NCBI GenBank assembly: GCA_036702865.1 | Contig: DATNQD010000059.1 | Span: forward strand, 488,704-552,703 | Reading direction: 5' to 3' | DNA from: Trichocoleus sp. | Lineage (GTDB): Bacteria; Cyanobacteriota; Cyanobacteriia; Elainellales; Elainellaceae | DNA: 64,000 nt | Shown here: positions 35,979-45,949 of the stretch, one piece after another | Numbering within the stretch: position 1 is the stretch's first letter | Layout of the letters: each line of letters starts with the position of its first letter | Notes under the pieces: model-generated | The model's input: only the letters and a program-made list of their open reading frames with translations | What the model was told of the DNA's origin: nothing | The model's database searches: none | Translations under genes and position numbers: made by a program

Positions 35979-38156
35979 TCAATATTCTGGATCAACGCTG
36001 CTAAACCTCTCTGTATGAACGGGCAGGGCAGCATTCACGATCGTCAGCAGGTTGCCTACCTGCTCTTGTCCATTGGTTGCCAGGTCACTGTGACAGAGAT
36101 AAACTCGCTCAGTTGTCCGGCTCAGCAAATCCAATACCTGCTGCTGAAGCCGCTGCAGGTCCATTTCCAGACTTTCGGCAACTGTCCAGGCTCGTCCTGA
36201 CCTCTGGCGGAGAAACAGAGGCGCACCAAACAACCCTGCTCCCCCTGATAACCAAAAAGGCGATCCGGCATCTAGCCAAAACTGCCAACGATGCGATCGG
36301 CGGTCACTGCGATACTGATAGATAGTGGCGATCGTCACGGCTTGACCGGCTCGACCGATCGGCCGGGCTGGGTAGGGGTCTGCGGTAATTGTGCCTTCTC
36401 GTAAAAGCTGAATAAACTGCCTGACGGTAGCTGCAATGGGAACATCGCGCGGATTATCGTGCCTCAGGCGAGTTGCCACTTCCCAATAGTGCTGAGCAGT
36501 TTCCATTAATTCTCGCAGCGCTGCTAGCTGGTCATAAGGGAGATGGCTGCCCCCATACAGAAATTTTTGAATGGCGCGATCGAGCAACACCACCGGGCTG
36601 GCTAAGAGTCGCTGCTCCTGCTGCACTTTCTGTGCCTCCACCCATTGCACAATCTCTTCATAGGCGCGAGTTGTCTGGTATCCCAGTCGATCCCATCGAG
36701 GAAAGGCAGTCACGGGGAGCAGATGGGGCTGTTCTGGATCAGGGACGAAGCAATGATCGGTGAGGAGCCCAGCACGAACAGGGTCAATTGGGAACGAGGC
36801 ATGAGGGAGAGATACCGCAGGAACCGCAGAATTGGGAGCAGCAAGGTTGAGATTAGTAAGTTCTGGCGCTTGACCCCTGGCGCTTGACCCCTGACTCAGC
36901 AGAACCAGCATTTCAGCAATTGCTTCTCGATCAAGAATGCGTCCTAGACCGGGGTAGACCAGTGCCAGGAGGTTGAGCAATGCCTGAATCATTGGAGAAC
37001 TGGCAAGGGGGCGTTGGTCATGCAGCGAGGTAACTGGAATTCCTTTGCTTAGCAAAATCTCGCGCAAGGTGTAACGAGCAATTGCATCAACTCCGGGACC
37101 AATGACGGCAATGTCTTGGGGCTGCACCTGTCCAGAATGAATGGCATCCGCAATTTCTTCAGCAGTTTGGCGCAGAAGCTGTGCTCTGGATGTTGTTTGT
37201 AGGGTTTGAATACAGGCAGGCAGTTGGGGCAGCAGCAGCGGTTCTCTCACCCAGTCCATCATGACGGTGCCCCAGGTTGCGCCCAAGGATCGATCGGGAT
37301 GGGTAGCCAGAGACTCAACCTGACAGTGATCGGCTAAGCCAGATAGATAGGTGGGGTCTGCCCCTAGCCCGACGCGGATACCGCCTGTTGGGTTGAAGGT
37401 CAATGCAACCGGAATGCTGTGCTGTAGGAAGAACTCAAACAGCGATCGGGCAGCCGCCGGATATTCATCGACATCATCTGCAAGAACAGCATAGTAGCGG
37501 CTTTTGAGATGCTGCTGGTAGGTGGGGTGGGGCAACAGGTACCGCCAGTAGAGTTCAGTAATAATGCCGTAGGTCAGCAGACCTCTTGCTAAGCACCAGT
37601 CCCACCAGCGTTGCAGCAGTTCGCCCATACAGTTCCACAGGTCTGATGGGGTTTCTTGATCTGCAAAGCCTGCTTTTAACACGGCAGGAATGTCTTCATG
37701 GGCGGTTTCGCTGGCGGCAGCAAGCTGGAGCAGGTCAAGAGTACGACGCACCATAAAGTAGTCTCGCACGCCCGCCTGACGCAATCTACCCGATTCAAGT
37801 TCGGGTTGCCAGAGACGTGTGGCAAGTTCTTGCTCGGTTTCAGGACGCAGCCGCAGCGGGAAGGGAGCTTTGAGGCGTAATTGCTCTGTCAGCAGCGGGA
37901 AGAAGAGCATCACTTCATCCTGAAAAAAGCCTAGGGGCGTTACGGAGTCAAATCGATATCTGCCCTGAGTTTCTGCTGCAATGCGATCGGCAAGATCGAG
38001 ACGGTTATCCCCGATCGCCGCAAAAATCAAAGCTGTCTGTGTGTAGGTTTGGCGTTGCCGCTCATCGCTTGCCCATCCAGCAAACTGCTGGATCAAACGA
38101 GCCGTCTTGCCGCTTTGCGTTGCACCTGTAATCCAAACCGAATCAGGAAACACCAA
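35979..38156 (-). CDS. AddB/RexB-like ATPase (cyanobacterial recombination-type protein)
   Basis: 725 residues. Walker A GATQSGKTARL lies near the N-terminus, and the body carries features of the inactivated helicase branch of the AddB family: FDSVTPLGFFQDEV, YYAVLADDVDEYPAAARSLF (Walker B-like), DIAVIGPGVDAIARYTLR, SKGIPVTSLHDQRPL and ATIYQYRSDRRSHRWQFWLD. A related cyanobacterial group is annotated as recombination or helicase proteins. No nuclease motif with the Fe-S cysteines is evident at the C-terminus. The start is TTG 38156 or GTG 38153, since a TGA stop lies two codons upstream. A 14-bp duplication near residue 426 is read in two frames. Confidence 0.75.
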   Translation of the reverse strand: MVFPDSVWITGATQSGKTARLIQQFAGWASDERQRQTYTQTALIFAAIGDNRLDLADRIAAETQGRYRFDSVTPLGFFQDEVMLFFPLLTEQLRLKAPFPLRLRPETEQELATRLWQPELESGRLRQAGVRDYFMVRRTLDLLQLAAASETAHEDIPAVLKAGFADQETPSDLWNCMGELLQRWWDWCLARGLLTYGIITELYWRYLLPHPTYQQHLKSRYYAVLADDVDEYPAAARSLFEFFLQHSIPVALTFNPTGGIRVGLGADPTYLSGLADHCQVESLATHPDRSLGATWGTVMMDWVREPLLLPQLPACIQTLQTTSRAQLLRQTAEEIADAIHSGQVQPQDIAVIGPGVDAIARYTLREILLSKGIPVTSLHDQRPLASSPMIQALLNLLALVYPGLGRILDREAIAEMLVLLSQGSSARGQAPELTNLNLAAPNSAVPAVSLPHASFPIDPVRAGLLTDHCFVPDPEQPHLLPVTAFPRWDRLGYQTTRAYEEIVQWVEAQKVQQEQRLLASPVVLLDRAIQKFLYGGSHLPYDQLAALRELMETAQHYWEVATRLRHDNPRDVPIAATVRQFIQLLREGTITADPYPARPIGRAGQAVTIATIYQYRSDRRSHRWQFWLDAGSPFWLSGGAGLFGAPLFLRQRSGRAWTVAESLEMDLQRLQQQVLDLLSRTTERVYLCHSDLATNGQEQVGNLLTIVNAALPVHTERFSSVDPEY
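36863..36890. repeat. 14-bp tandem duplication inside a coding region, read in two frames
   Basis: CTGGCGCTTGACCC is repeated at 36863-36876 and 36877-36890 (plus-strand sequence) in the AddB-like gene. Because 14 is not a multiple of 3, the two copies encode different residues: GSSAR and GQAPE. Confidence 0.9.
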
Positions 38157-38356
38157 TCGTCACCCAATGAATTTGTTATGATACTTCCTAATCTAGCGTT
38201 AGAATTGGAGATCGTTTCGATTTACTTTCAGCTTCATTACCTGCATTTGATGTGACTTCGTTGTTCATCTAGCCCAAACTTTATTTGGGTTATTTTGACG
38301 CCTCAAAAACACTTCAGAATATTATTCACTGCCTTCACTTATCGCGCTTGTTAGTG

Positions 38357-39739
38357 ATGTCAAATAACCCTGATTCGGCAATGAAAAACTCGGCTTTGGC
38401 TTCTCTAAAAGGGTATTTCCGCAATGCCAATCGCTGGTGGCTCAAAACTCCGGAACGTGCCCTCAATGAAGCTTACGAAGCAGCTTTGGCAATCAAGAGC
38501 CTGGAAGATGCTCATTTTGACGGCAATCGAATTGCAGCGAATACAGGAAACTACAGCAGAAGTGCTGAAACTTACTTTCAGTCAGAGCTTAAAAAATATT
38601 TGGACATTATTAAAATTCGTCTAGCAGAATTCAAGACGAGCAGTTCAATTATTCGTCTTTCCAATCAATCCATTACTGAAGTTCAACTTGAGGACAACAA
38701 CAATGATCTACGATCGATTAGCGTTATCGATCGTCCTGGTTTAATCCTGAAGAAACTGCGCTTCATTGATGACGTATTGGCAAGATATGAGACAAGAGAG
38801 ACCAATCCAGGTTCAGTTCTGGTTGTCTCAGAGCCAAAGCAAATTAGCCCAACGAACCCGCAGGCAGTTGTTGTCGAACCGAGTGATAATTCCCGACGCA
38901 AAAACAAAACTCAAGGTCGGGCAGACATGAAATCACTGACAGACAAAACAGGCGTGCTGCCGCGATCGATCCTGGAAACGGTCGATCGAATTAAGCGAGA
39001 CCTTGATCCTGAAGCGGAACAAGAGATAGTTCAAGAGTTTCGCAGTTCTCGTTCTAGAACAAATGTTGCTTTGCGGTTCGTCTTGCTGCTCGTTATCATT
39101 CCGCTCCTGACTCAACAAGTTACTAAGAATTTTGTGGTTGGTCCAATTGTTGACCATTACCGAATCAATAAAGAGCAGGTTGCCATCTTCCTCAATACTG
39201 AAATGGAAGAAGAAGCGCTGACTGAGCTACAGCGATATCAAGAGCGACTGAGGTTTGAAACGCTGATTGGTCAGGCAGAACCCAGAAGCGAAGAAGAAAT
39301 TTTGGATCTGGTGCGGGAAAAAGCAGATGAAATTAAGCAGGAATATATTAATGAAGGCTCGGACGCCATTAAAAATATTTTTGCTGACTTAGCAGGGTTT
39401 GCGGCATTTGCGATCGTGCTTTTTACCAGCAGACGCGAAGTTCAAGTGCTGAAAACCTTTATGGATCAGCTTGTCTATGGACTTAGCGACAGTGCTAAAG
39501 CCTTTATCATTATTTTGTTTACAGATATCTTCGTTGGCTTTCACTCACCTCATGGATGGGAAGTCATTTTAGAGGGTGTTTCAAAGCATTTTGGTTTACC
39601 TGCCAACAGAGATTTTATCTTTCTATTTATTGCGACCTTTCCAGTCATCCTTGATACGATTTTCAAGTACTGGATTTTCCGCTACTTAAATCGTGTCTCG
39701 CCTTCTGCGGTTGCCACCTATCGCAATATGAATGAGTAG
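38357..39739 (+). CDS. pxcA: proton extrusion protein PxcA (CemA family)
   Basis: 460 residues from the ATG at 38357, although the frame is open to a TTG at 38285. A soluble N-terminal half (GYFRNANRWWLKTPERALNE; FIDDVLARYE) is followed by the CemA membrane domain with about four helices: VALRFVLLLVIIPLLTQQVT, IFADLAGFAAFAIVLF, AKAFIIILFTDIFVGFHSPH and FIFLFIATFPVILDTIFKYW. PxcA/CotA drives light-dependent Na+-dependent proton extrusion across the plasma membrane and supports CO2 uptake at low carbon. It lies 216 bp upstream of pnp. Confidence 0.94.
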   Translation: MSNNPDSAMKNSALASLKGYFRNANRWWLKTPERALNEAYEAALAIKSLEDAHFDGNRIAANTGNYSRSAETYFQSELKKYLDIIKIRLAEFKTSSSIIRLSNQSITEVQLEDNNNDLRSISVIDRPGLILKKLRFIDDVLARYETRETNPGSVLVVSEPKQISPTNPQAVVVEPSDNSRRKNKTQGRADMKSLTDKTGVLPRSILETVDRIKRDLDPEAEQEIVQEFRSSRSRTNVALRFVLLLVIIPLLTQQVTKNFVVGPIVDHYRINKEQVAIFLNTEMEEEALTELQRYQERLRFETLIGQAEPRSEEEILDLVREKADEIKQEYINEGSDAIKNIFADLAGFAAFAIVLFTSRREVQVLKTFMDQLVYGLSDSAKAFIIILFTDIFVGFHSPHGWEVILEGVSKHFGLPANRDFIFLFIATFPVILDTIFKYWIFRYLNRVSPSAVATYRNMNE

Positions 39740-39908
39740 CAATCATCAATTCGTTTTTTGGGGTAAATTCTTTAAACTGGTTGATCCCTGTTCGTTTAGT
39801 GATGTAACAGCAGGAAAATTAAAAAATGTTTAAAACTCTTGCCAGTTAAGGCGAAAATAGGGTTAGAACGACGAGACATCCCGTCAGTACAAGGATATCA
39901 GTGCTACG

Positions 39909-39928
39909 ATTTCTTCAAGAGAAGAAAT
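39909..39928 (+). promoter_or_regulatory. stem-loop in the pnp leader
   Basis: A perfect 8-bp stem ATTTCTTC / GAAGAAAT with loop AAGA ends 27 nt before the pnp ATG (39956). In E. coli, pnp mRNA is controlled through RNase III cleavage of a leader hairpin by PNPase itself. A similar autogenous control is inferred here, not shown. Confidence 0.5.
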
Positions 39929-39955
39929 GAGGACATTACGAAGGAAAAACGCTTC

Positions 39956-42106
39956 ATGTTGCAAGAAGTAGATAAGTCAATATCCTTTGATGGTAGGGAT
40001 ATTCGGCTCAAAGTGGGTTTGCTTGCCCCCCAAGCAGGCGGTTCAGTATTAATTCAATCTGAAGAAACAGCCGTTTTTGTCACAGCAACGCGGGCTGCGG
40101 CAAGGGAAGGAATTGATTTTCTACCCCTCACAGTAGATTACGAAGAGCGACTTTATGCCGCCGGACGGATTCCTGGCGGTTTTTTGCGCCGTGAAGGTCG
40201 TCCTCCAGAACGAGCGACGCTGATCAGTCGTTTAATCGATCGCCCAATTCGCCCTCTATTTCCCAGTTGGCTGCGCGACGATATTCAAATTGTGGCAACG
40301 ACCATGTCACTTGATGAGCGGGTGCCGCCCGACATTTTGGCAGTGACCGGAGCCTCGATCGCTACACTTCTGGCAGGGATTCCCTTTAATGGTCCGATGG
40401 CAGCCGTGCGCGTCGGCTTAGTCGGTGATGACTTTATCATTAATCCCACCTATCAAGAAATTGAAAAAGGCGATTTAGATCTCGTCGTTGCTGGATCACC
40501 CGACGGTGTGATCATGGTGGAAGCTGGGGCGAATCAGTTGCCTGAGCAAGATGTGATCGAGGCGATCGACTTTGGTTATGAAGTGATCCGCGATCTGATC
40601 CAGGCACAGCGCGACCTGCTAGAAGAACTGGGCATCGAAATCGTGCGGGAAGCACCGCCCGTCGTAGACTCGACGCTGGAAAACTTTATCACCGAACGAG
40701 CCAAAGGCTCTGTTAAGCAAATCCTGACCAAGTTTGATCTGACAAAACCAGAGCGGGATGCAGAGCTGGACGCCGTTAAAGAAACGATCGTTGCGGCAAT
40801 CGAAGAACTGCCTGAAGAAGATCCAGTCAAGACTGCGGCAGGTGCTAACCCCAAGGCGTTGGGCAATACCTACAAGGACATCACCAAAAAGCTGATGCGC
40901 CGCCAGATTGTAGAAGATAATGTGCGTGTCGATGGTCGCAAGCTCGATGAAGTGCGTCCCATTAGCTGCCGAACTGGGCTACTTCCTTCGCGAGTGCATG
41001 GGAGTGGGCTATTTCAACGGGGTTTAACGCAAGTCTTGTCTGTGGTGACGCTGGGTACACCGGGAGAAGCGCAGGAACTCGATGATCTGCACCCGGATGA
41101 ACAAAAGCGGTATATGCACCACTACAACTTTCCCCCCTACTCGGTCGGTGAAACAAAGCCGATGCGATCGCCGGGGCGACGGGAGATTGGGCATGGTGCT
41201 CTGGCAGAACGCGCTTTGATTCCAGTGATTCCACCCAGGGAGAAGTTTCCTTATGTGGTGCGGGTGGTTTCTGAGGTGTTGTCCTCTAATGGTTCGACTT
41301 CAATGGGGTCGGTTTGTGGCTCCACGCTGGCGCTGATGGATGCAGGTGTGCCCATTATCAAGCCTGTTAGTGGGGCAGCAATGGGGCTGATCAAAGAAGG
41401 AGACGAGGTTCGTATCCTTACAGACATCCAGGGCATTGAAGACTTTTTGGGCGATATGGACTTCAAGGTTGCCGGAACAGAAGACGGCATTACTGCGCTC
41501 CAGATGGACATGAAGATCACGGGCTTGTCGCTCGATGTCGTGGCACAAGCGATTAACCAGGCACGTTCTGCCAGAATTCACATTCTGGAAAAAATGCTGT
41601 CTGCGATCGACAAGCCGCGTGGAGAGCTTTCCCCTTATGCGCCGCGTCTGCTGACCATTAAGATCGATCCAGAATTGATCGGCATGATCATTGGTCCCGG
41701 TGGTAAAACGATCAAGGGCATTACCGAGCAAACCGGAGCCAAGATCGACATCGAGGATGATGGAACGGTCACAATCTCGGCAGTCGATCGCGATAAAGCC
41801 AAGCAGGCTCGCGCCATTATTGAAGGCATGACCAAGAAGCTCAGTACCGGAGATGTCTTTGTCGGTAAAGTGACAAGGATTATCCCGATCGGGGCGTTTG
41901 TGGAGTTCCTGCCTGGCAAGGAAGGGATGATCCACATCTCACAACTGGCAGACTATCGCGTTGGCAAGGTCGAGGACGAAGTGTCTGTTGGCGATGAAGT
42001 GATCATCAAAGTACGCGAGATCGACAATCGTGGACGGGTCAACCTGACTCGGTTAGGGATTCATCCTGATGAGGCGGCGGCGGCAAGAGAAGCAGCAACA
42101 AAATAG
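39956..42106 (+). CDS. pnp: polyribonucleotide nucleotidyltransferase
   Basis: 716 residues from the ATG at 39956, with AAGGA upstream; the frame opens earlier at 39839 but that part looks like leader. Two RNase PH domains (for example [20 protein letters not shown] and SDGRKLDE-like [40 protein letters not shown]) flank an alpha-helical region, followed by KH ([20 protein letters not shown]) and S1 ([20 protein letters not shown]). It degrades RNA from the 3' end with phosphate, and also adds tails, as part of RNA turnover with RNase E. A clear terminator follows. Confidence 0.97.
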   Translation: MLQEVDKSISFDGRDIRLKVGLLAPQAGGSVLIQSEETAVFVTATRAAAREGIDFLPLTVDYEERLYAAGRIPGGFLRREGRPPERATLISRLIDRPIRPLFPSWLRDDIQIVATTMSLDERVPPDILAVTGASIATLLAGIPFNGPMAAVRVGLVGDDFIINPTYQEIEKGDLDLVVAGSPDGVIMVEAGANQLPEQDVIEAIDFGYEVIRDLIQAQRDLLEELGIEIVREAPPVVDSTLENFITERAKGSVKQILTKFDLTKPERDAELDAVKETIVAAIEELPEEDPVKTAAGANPKALGNTYKDITKKLMRRQIVEDNVRVDGRKLDEVRPISCRTGLLPSRVHGSGLFQRGLTQVLSVVTLGTPGEAQELDDLHPDEQKRYMHHYNFPPYSVGETKPMRSPGRREIGHGALAERALIPVIPPREKFPYVVRVVSEVLSSNGSTSMGSVCGSTLALMDAGVPIIKPVSGAAMGLIKEGDEVRILTDIQGIEDFLGDMDFKVAGTEDGITALQMDMKITGLSLDVVAQAINQARSARIHILEKMLSAIDKPRGELSPYAPRLLTIKIDPELIGMIIGPGGKTIKGITEQTGAKIDIEDDGTVTISAVDRDKAKQARAIIEGMTKKLSTGDVFVGKVTRIIPIGAFVEFLPGKEGMIHISQLADYRVGKVEDEVSVGDEVIIKVREIDNRGRVNLTRLGIHPDEAAAAREAATK

Positions 42107-42181
42107 AGCGTAGAGAACAGGAGTGAAGAGTCAAGGGAACGCTTGATCAAACTCGCTGATTCGACGCAATTTGATTGAAGG

Positions 42182-42211
42182 GGACATCTCAAATGAGGTG
42201 TCCTTTTGTTT
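42182..42211 (+). terminator. Rho-independent terminator after pnp
   Basis: GGACATCTC (42182-42190) pairs with GAGGTGTCC (42195-42203; one G-T pair), loop AAAT, followed by TTTTGTTT. Confidence 0.85.
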
Positions 42212-42428
42212 GATGAAAACCCTGATAAACTGCGGAATGGTAGCTTTTAATCGCATCTTGATCCCGTGAGAAATGAGAGCTGTACAATAAAGCAACAATT
42301 GCAGGTGGACGGCTCTTCTCGATAAGCCAGGTTGTAAAGAAATGCTTTGCAGCTTGACTCTGGAGCAGTCTAAGGAACCCTAATGGTTGGTTTGGTGTTT
42401 GCTGCCCTAGCACGATCGGTTTAGACAT
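42189..42428 (-). CDS. possible small protein, uncertain
   Basis: A 79-codon frame from the ATG at 42428 (open further to 42509). It begins MSKPIVLGQQTPNQPLGFLR and ends GFHQTKGHLI. The composition is not that of a typical shadow frame, since no gene lies opposite it. However, the last codons fall in the pnp terminator hairpin, which would be unusual for a conserved gene, and no ribosome binding site is clear. Function unknown. Confidence 0.3.
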   Translation of the reverse strand: MSKPIVLGQQTPNQPLGFLRLLQSQAAKHFFTTWLIEKSRPPAIVALLYSSHFSRDQDAIKSYHSAVYQGFHQTKGHLI

Positions 42429-42502
42429 AAACGAAAAGGGCTGCAAATGATGTTTTTGTCCTGGCTCCCTCGTTCTCTCATAGCAACAAACCTGATACCG
42501 GC

Positions 42503-45500
42503 ATGGCAATTTTACATGGAAGCTGGATCATTCCGCCTCAAGGGCATTCAGCCCAGTCTGAGCAGGAGTTGCAAGATGCAAACTCGACGTTTCAAGACGG
42601 CTATTTCTTCATCTGGGGAGAAGTTTGGCGGCGGGTTGAGCCGATCGAAGTTGAGCAGCGCGGAGAGGATGCAACACGGGAAGCAGCAGAAAATACTGCT
42701 GGAGTGAAATCATGCTTACAGCTAAGCCCCTTTGCAATGAGCCTGGAGGAGTTGCGAGATTTCCTTCGCTCGCGGATTCGCCTGGGGCAGATGAATTGGG
42801 CGGTGGCAGAGTTTCCCCTGGAAGAACCTGCTGTAGCAGGACAGTCTCGGTCTCGAAAGCGGCAAACTGCTCTGCCTGAAATAAAGGTTCCTGGCTGCTG
42901 GCAATCGGTTTTGCTGGCGCTGCCGACCCACCAAATCCCAGCGGCTCCGGAGCAGATAGCGATCGTTCCACAGCATTCTGGTTCTGCTGGTTTGCCTTCG
43001 CTCAGTCAAGAATCCGGCGAGGTGTCATCAGAGGCTTCACTAACGCTCTGGGCTTGGCAAGTGGAGGGAATTCGGCTGACGCTTCTAGAAGCCATTCAAC
43101 TGCTGCAATCACTGCCGCTTAGCTCAGTGCAGGCAGATGAGCTTTCCTGGATTGGGGCTGATTTGCGCTTCTGGTCTCATATTGCTCGCTGGCATTTAGA
43201 TCTGCTGGCACGCGCCAAGTTTCTGCCCATTCTGGAACCGCAGGAGAATGCAGCGATCGTTCGCTGGCAGGTTTTGATCGACAGTTCTTTGGATCAGGCA
43301 AGGCTAGAGCAATTTGCTCGTCAGATGCCTCCGGTTTGTCGCACGTATGTTTCAAGGCAGGAGAACGCAGGTGCAGAAGACGCAGAGCAGGCAAGACTCT
43401 CAGAACCCGATCAATTCCCTGTTTCTCGTTTCCCATTCCCTCATAGCCTGCTGTTGAGCTTTCTGAATCAGGCAACGGATATTCAAGTTCGATCGATCGC
43501 TGCTTCGCAACCTTTACCAACGGCTCCGCTGATCAAGGATGTACCGTTGCGCGAGTGGCTTCAAGCGTTAGGCGCAGTTGCGAAAGTTCAGGCTGATCCA
43601 GTGCGGCTCGATCGACTTCAGGCATTGCTCAAAAACTGGACGGCTCCGCTTCAGCCCTATTTAAGCCAGCAGCTTGCAGCCTTTCGGACTTGCTTCTATC
43701 TTCATCCACCCCCAACTGGACAGAGTGACTGGACTCTAGAGTATTTCTTGCAGGCAACCAATGATTCTGAGTTTTTGGTTAGTGCGCGAACGGTCTGGAA
43801 TAATCCGGTGGCGCGGCTGGAATATATGGGACGAACGATCGAAGCACCGCAAGAAACGCTGTTGGCAGGGTTGGGGTTAGCCTCACGGCTTTATCCAATT
43901 ATTGAGCCAAGTTTGCAGGCGCAAAAGCCTCAGTTTTCTAAGCTCAATCCGCTTCAGGTCTATGAGTTTCTCAAGTCCACGGCATGGCGATTGCAGGATA
44001 GTGGGTTTGGTGTAGTGCTGCCGCCGAGCCTATCGCAGCAGGAGGGATGGGCAAATCGGTTGGGGCTGCGGATTCAGGCAGAAACGCCTTCACTAAAGGC
44101 AAACCAGCGGCTAGGGCTGCAAAGTCTGCTGAATTTTAAGTGGGAACTGACGATCGGCGGACAGCGGCTTTCCAAGGTAGAGTTTGATCGCTTAGTTGCC
44201 CTGAATACGCCACTCGTGGAAATCAATGGTGAGTGGGTAGAACTGCGACCGCAAGATATTAAAGCAGCTCAGACCTTTTTTGCCAGCCGCAAGGATCAAA
44301 TGGCGCTGTCGCTGGAGGATGCGCTTCGCATCAGTACCGGAGATACGCAGGTGATCGAAAAACTGCCGGTACTGGGATTTGAGGCATCTGGGGCACTGCA
44401 AAACCTGATCAATGCGCTGACTCAGGGCAACCAAAATGTGGAATCGATCGCCATTCCAGAACAGTTTCGCGGCGAGTTGCGCCCTTATCAGGTGCGGGGG
44501 GCTTCCTGGCTGGCATTTTTGGAGCGGTGGGGACTGGGAGCCTGCCTTGCCGATGATATGGGCTTGGGCAAAACAATCCAGTTCATTGCGCTGATGCTTT
44601 ATCTGAAAGAACAGGAGGTGCTAGAAAAACCGACTTTGTTGATCTGTCCTACTTCGGTGTTGGGGAACTGGGAACGAGAGGTCAAACGGTTTGGACCAAC
44701 GCTGAAAATTTTGGTGCATCACGGTGACAAGCGATCGCAGGGCAAAGCCTTTGCCAAAGCCGTCAAAGACAAACATTTGCTGATTACAAGCTATCCGCTG
44801 GTTCATCGAGATTTGAAGGACTTGCAGGCAGTCTCCTGGCAGGGAATTGTCTTGGACGAAGCACAAAACGTGAAAAACTCAGACTCAAAACAGTCGCAAG
44901 CGGTGCGCCAGCTTGATGCCCAATTCCGGATTGCCCTGACTGGAACCCCAGTGGAAAACCGCCTGGCAGAACTCTGGTCAATCATGGATTTTCTCAACCC
45001 AGGCTATTTAGGACCGAAAAATTTCTTTCAGCGTCGCTTTGCCATCCCGATCGAACGCTACGGCGATACTGCTTCACTCAAAACCCTGCGTTCGCTTGTC
45101 CAGCCCTTTATTTTGCGCCGCCTCAAAACCGATCGCTCCATCATTCAAGACTTGCCTGAAAAACAGGAAATGACCGTTTTCTGTGGCTTAACCGAGGAGC
45201 AAGCCAACCTCTATCAAAAATTAGTCGAACAGTCTTTAGTCGATATTGAATCTGCAGAAGGCATTCAGCGTAAAGGCAAAATTCTTGCCCTGATTACCCA
45301 TCTCAAGCAGGTTTGCAACCATCCCGTTCTTTACAAAAGCAAGGCGGCAGACTCTCCATTCGCCATTACCGATGGTTCTCTGCCCAACCATTCTGGCAAA
45401 GTGCAACGATTGGAAGCCATGCTCGAAGAAGTGTTAGCCGAGGGCGATCGCTGCCTCATCTTCACCCAGTTTGCCGAGTGGGGTAAGCTGCTGCAAGCCT

Positions 45501-45943
45501 ATCTAGCCCAGCGATTTAGCCGGGAAGTGTTGTTTCTTTACGGCAGCACCTCCAAGAAGCATCGCGAAGAAATGGTCGATCGCTTCCAGAATGACCCACA
45601 GGCTCCGCGCATTTTTCTTTTGTCGCTCAAGGCAGGCGGCGTTGGCTTAAATTTGACTCGCGCCAATCATGTCTTTCATTTCGATCGCTGGTGGAATCCG
45701 GCAGTCGAAAATCAGGCGACCGATCGTGTCTTTCGGATTGGACAAACTCGCAATGTGCAGGTGCATAAGTTTGTCTGCACAGGCACCCTAGAAGAGCGAA
45801 TTCATGAACTGATTGAAAGCAAAAAAACGCTTTCGGAACAGGTCGTAGGCGCAGGTGAAAATTGGCTGACTGAACTCGACACAGACGCTCTGAGAAACTT
45901 ACTGCTGCTCGATCGATCGGCGGTGATTGAAGATGAGGAATGA
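42503..45943 (+). CDS. SNF2-family DEAD/DEAH helicase
   Basis: 1,146 residues. The N-terminal half (1-650) is the cyanobacterial/bacterial SNF2-associated region with few motifs. The ATPase core has Walker A DDMGLGKTIQ (about 683), motif Ia TSVLGNWEREVKRFGP, motif II DEAQNVKN (about 786), motif III LTGTPVENRLAELWSIMDFL, then the second RecA lobe with LIFTQFAEWGKLLQAYLAQR, FLLSLKAGGVGLNLTRANHV and QATDRVFRIGQTRNVQVHKF. Such proteins translocate on DNA and remodel DNA-protein complexes; the bacterial targets (RNA polymerase, nucleoid proteins) are not predictable. It ends 6 bp before the convergent gene. Confidence 0.94.
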   Translation: MAILHGSWIIPPQGHSAQSEQELQDANSTFQDGYFFIWGEVWRRVEPIEVEQRGEDATREAAENTAGVKSCLQLSPFAMSLEELRDFLRSRIRLGQMNWAVAEFPLEEPAVAGQSRSRKRQTALPEIKVPGCWQSVLLALPTHQIPAAPEQIAIVPQHSGSAGLPSLSQESGEVSSEASLTLWAWQVEGIRLTLLEAIQLLQSLPLSSVQADELSWIGADLRFWSHIARWHLDLLARAKFLPILEPQENAAIVRWQVLIDSSLDQARLEQFARQMPPVCRTYVSRQENAGAEDAEQARLSEPDQFPVSRFPFPHSLLLSFLNQATDIQVRSIAASQPLPTAPLIKDVPLREWLQALGAVAKVQADPVRLDRLQALLKNWTAPLQPYLSQQLAAFRTCFYLHPPPTGQSDWTLEYFLQATNDSEFLVSARTVWNNPVARLEYMGRTIEAPQETLLAGLGLASRLYPIIEPSLQAQKPQFSKLNPLQVYEFLKSTAWRLQDSGFGVVLPPSLSQQEGWANRLGLRIQAETPSLKANQRLGLQSLLNFKWELTIGGQRLSKVEFDRLVALNTPLVEINGEWVELRPQDIKAAQTFFASRKDQMALSLEDALRISTGDTQVIEKLPVLGFEASGALQNLINALTQGNQNVESIAIPEQFRGELRPYQVRGASWLAFLERWGLGACLADDMGLGKTIQFIALMLYLKEQEVLEKPTLLICPTSVLGNWEREVKRFGPTLKILVHHGDKRSQGKAFAKAVKDKHLLITSYPLVHRDLKDLQAVSWQGIVLDEAQNVKNSDSKQSQAVRQLDAQFRIALTGTPVENRLAELWSIMDFLNPGYLGPKNFFQRRFAIPIERYGDTASLKTLRSLVQPFILRRLKTDRSIIQDLPEKQEMTVFCGLTEEQANLYQKLVEQSLVDIESAEGIQRKGKILALITHLKQVCNHPVLYKSKAADSPFAITDGSLPNHSGKVQRLEAMLEEVLAEGDRCLIFTQFAEWGKLLQAYLAQRFSREVLFLYGSTSKKHREEMVDRFQNDPQAPRIFLLSLKAGGVGLNLTRANHVFHFDRWWNPAVENQATDRVFRIGQTRNVQVHKFVCTGTLEERIHELIESKKTLSEQVVGAGENWLTELDTDALRNLLLLDRSAVIEDEE

Positions 45944-45949
45944 GGAGCG

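Larger units (their letters stand above)
42107..42502. other. 396-bp intergenic region with the pnp terminator and a doubtful minus frame
   Basis: It contains the pnp terminator (42182-42211) and a minus-strand open frame starting with ATG at 42428. Upstream of the SNF2 gene at 42470-42500 no clear promoter can be named. Confidence 0.4.

Noticed and set aside
41300..41935. 211-codon minus-strand frame in pnp
   Set aside because: Opposite the conserved second RNase PH, KH and S1 parts of PNPase; no family features.
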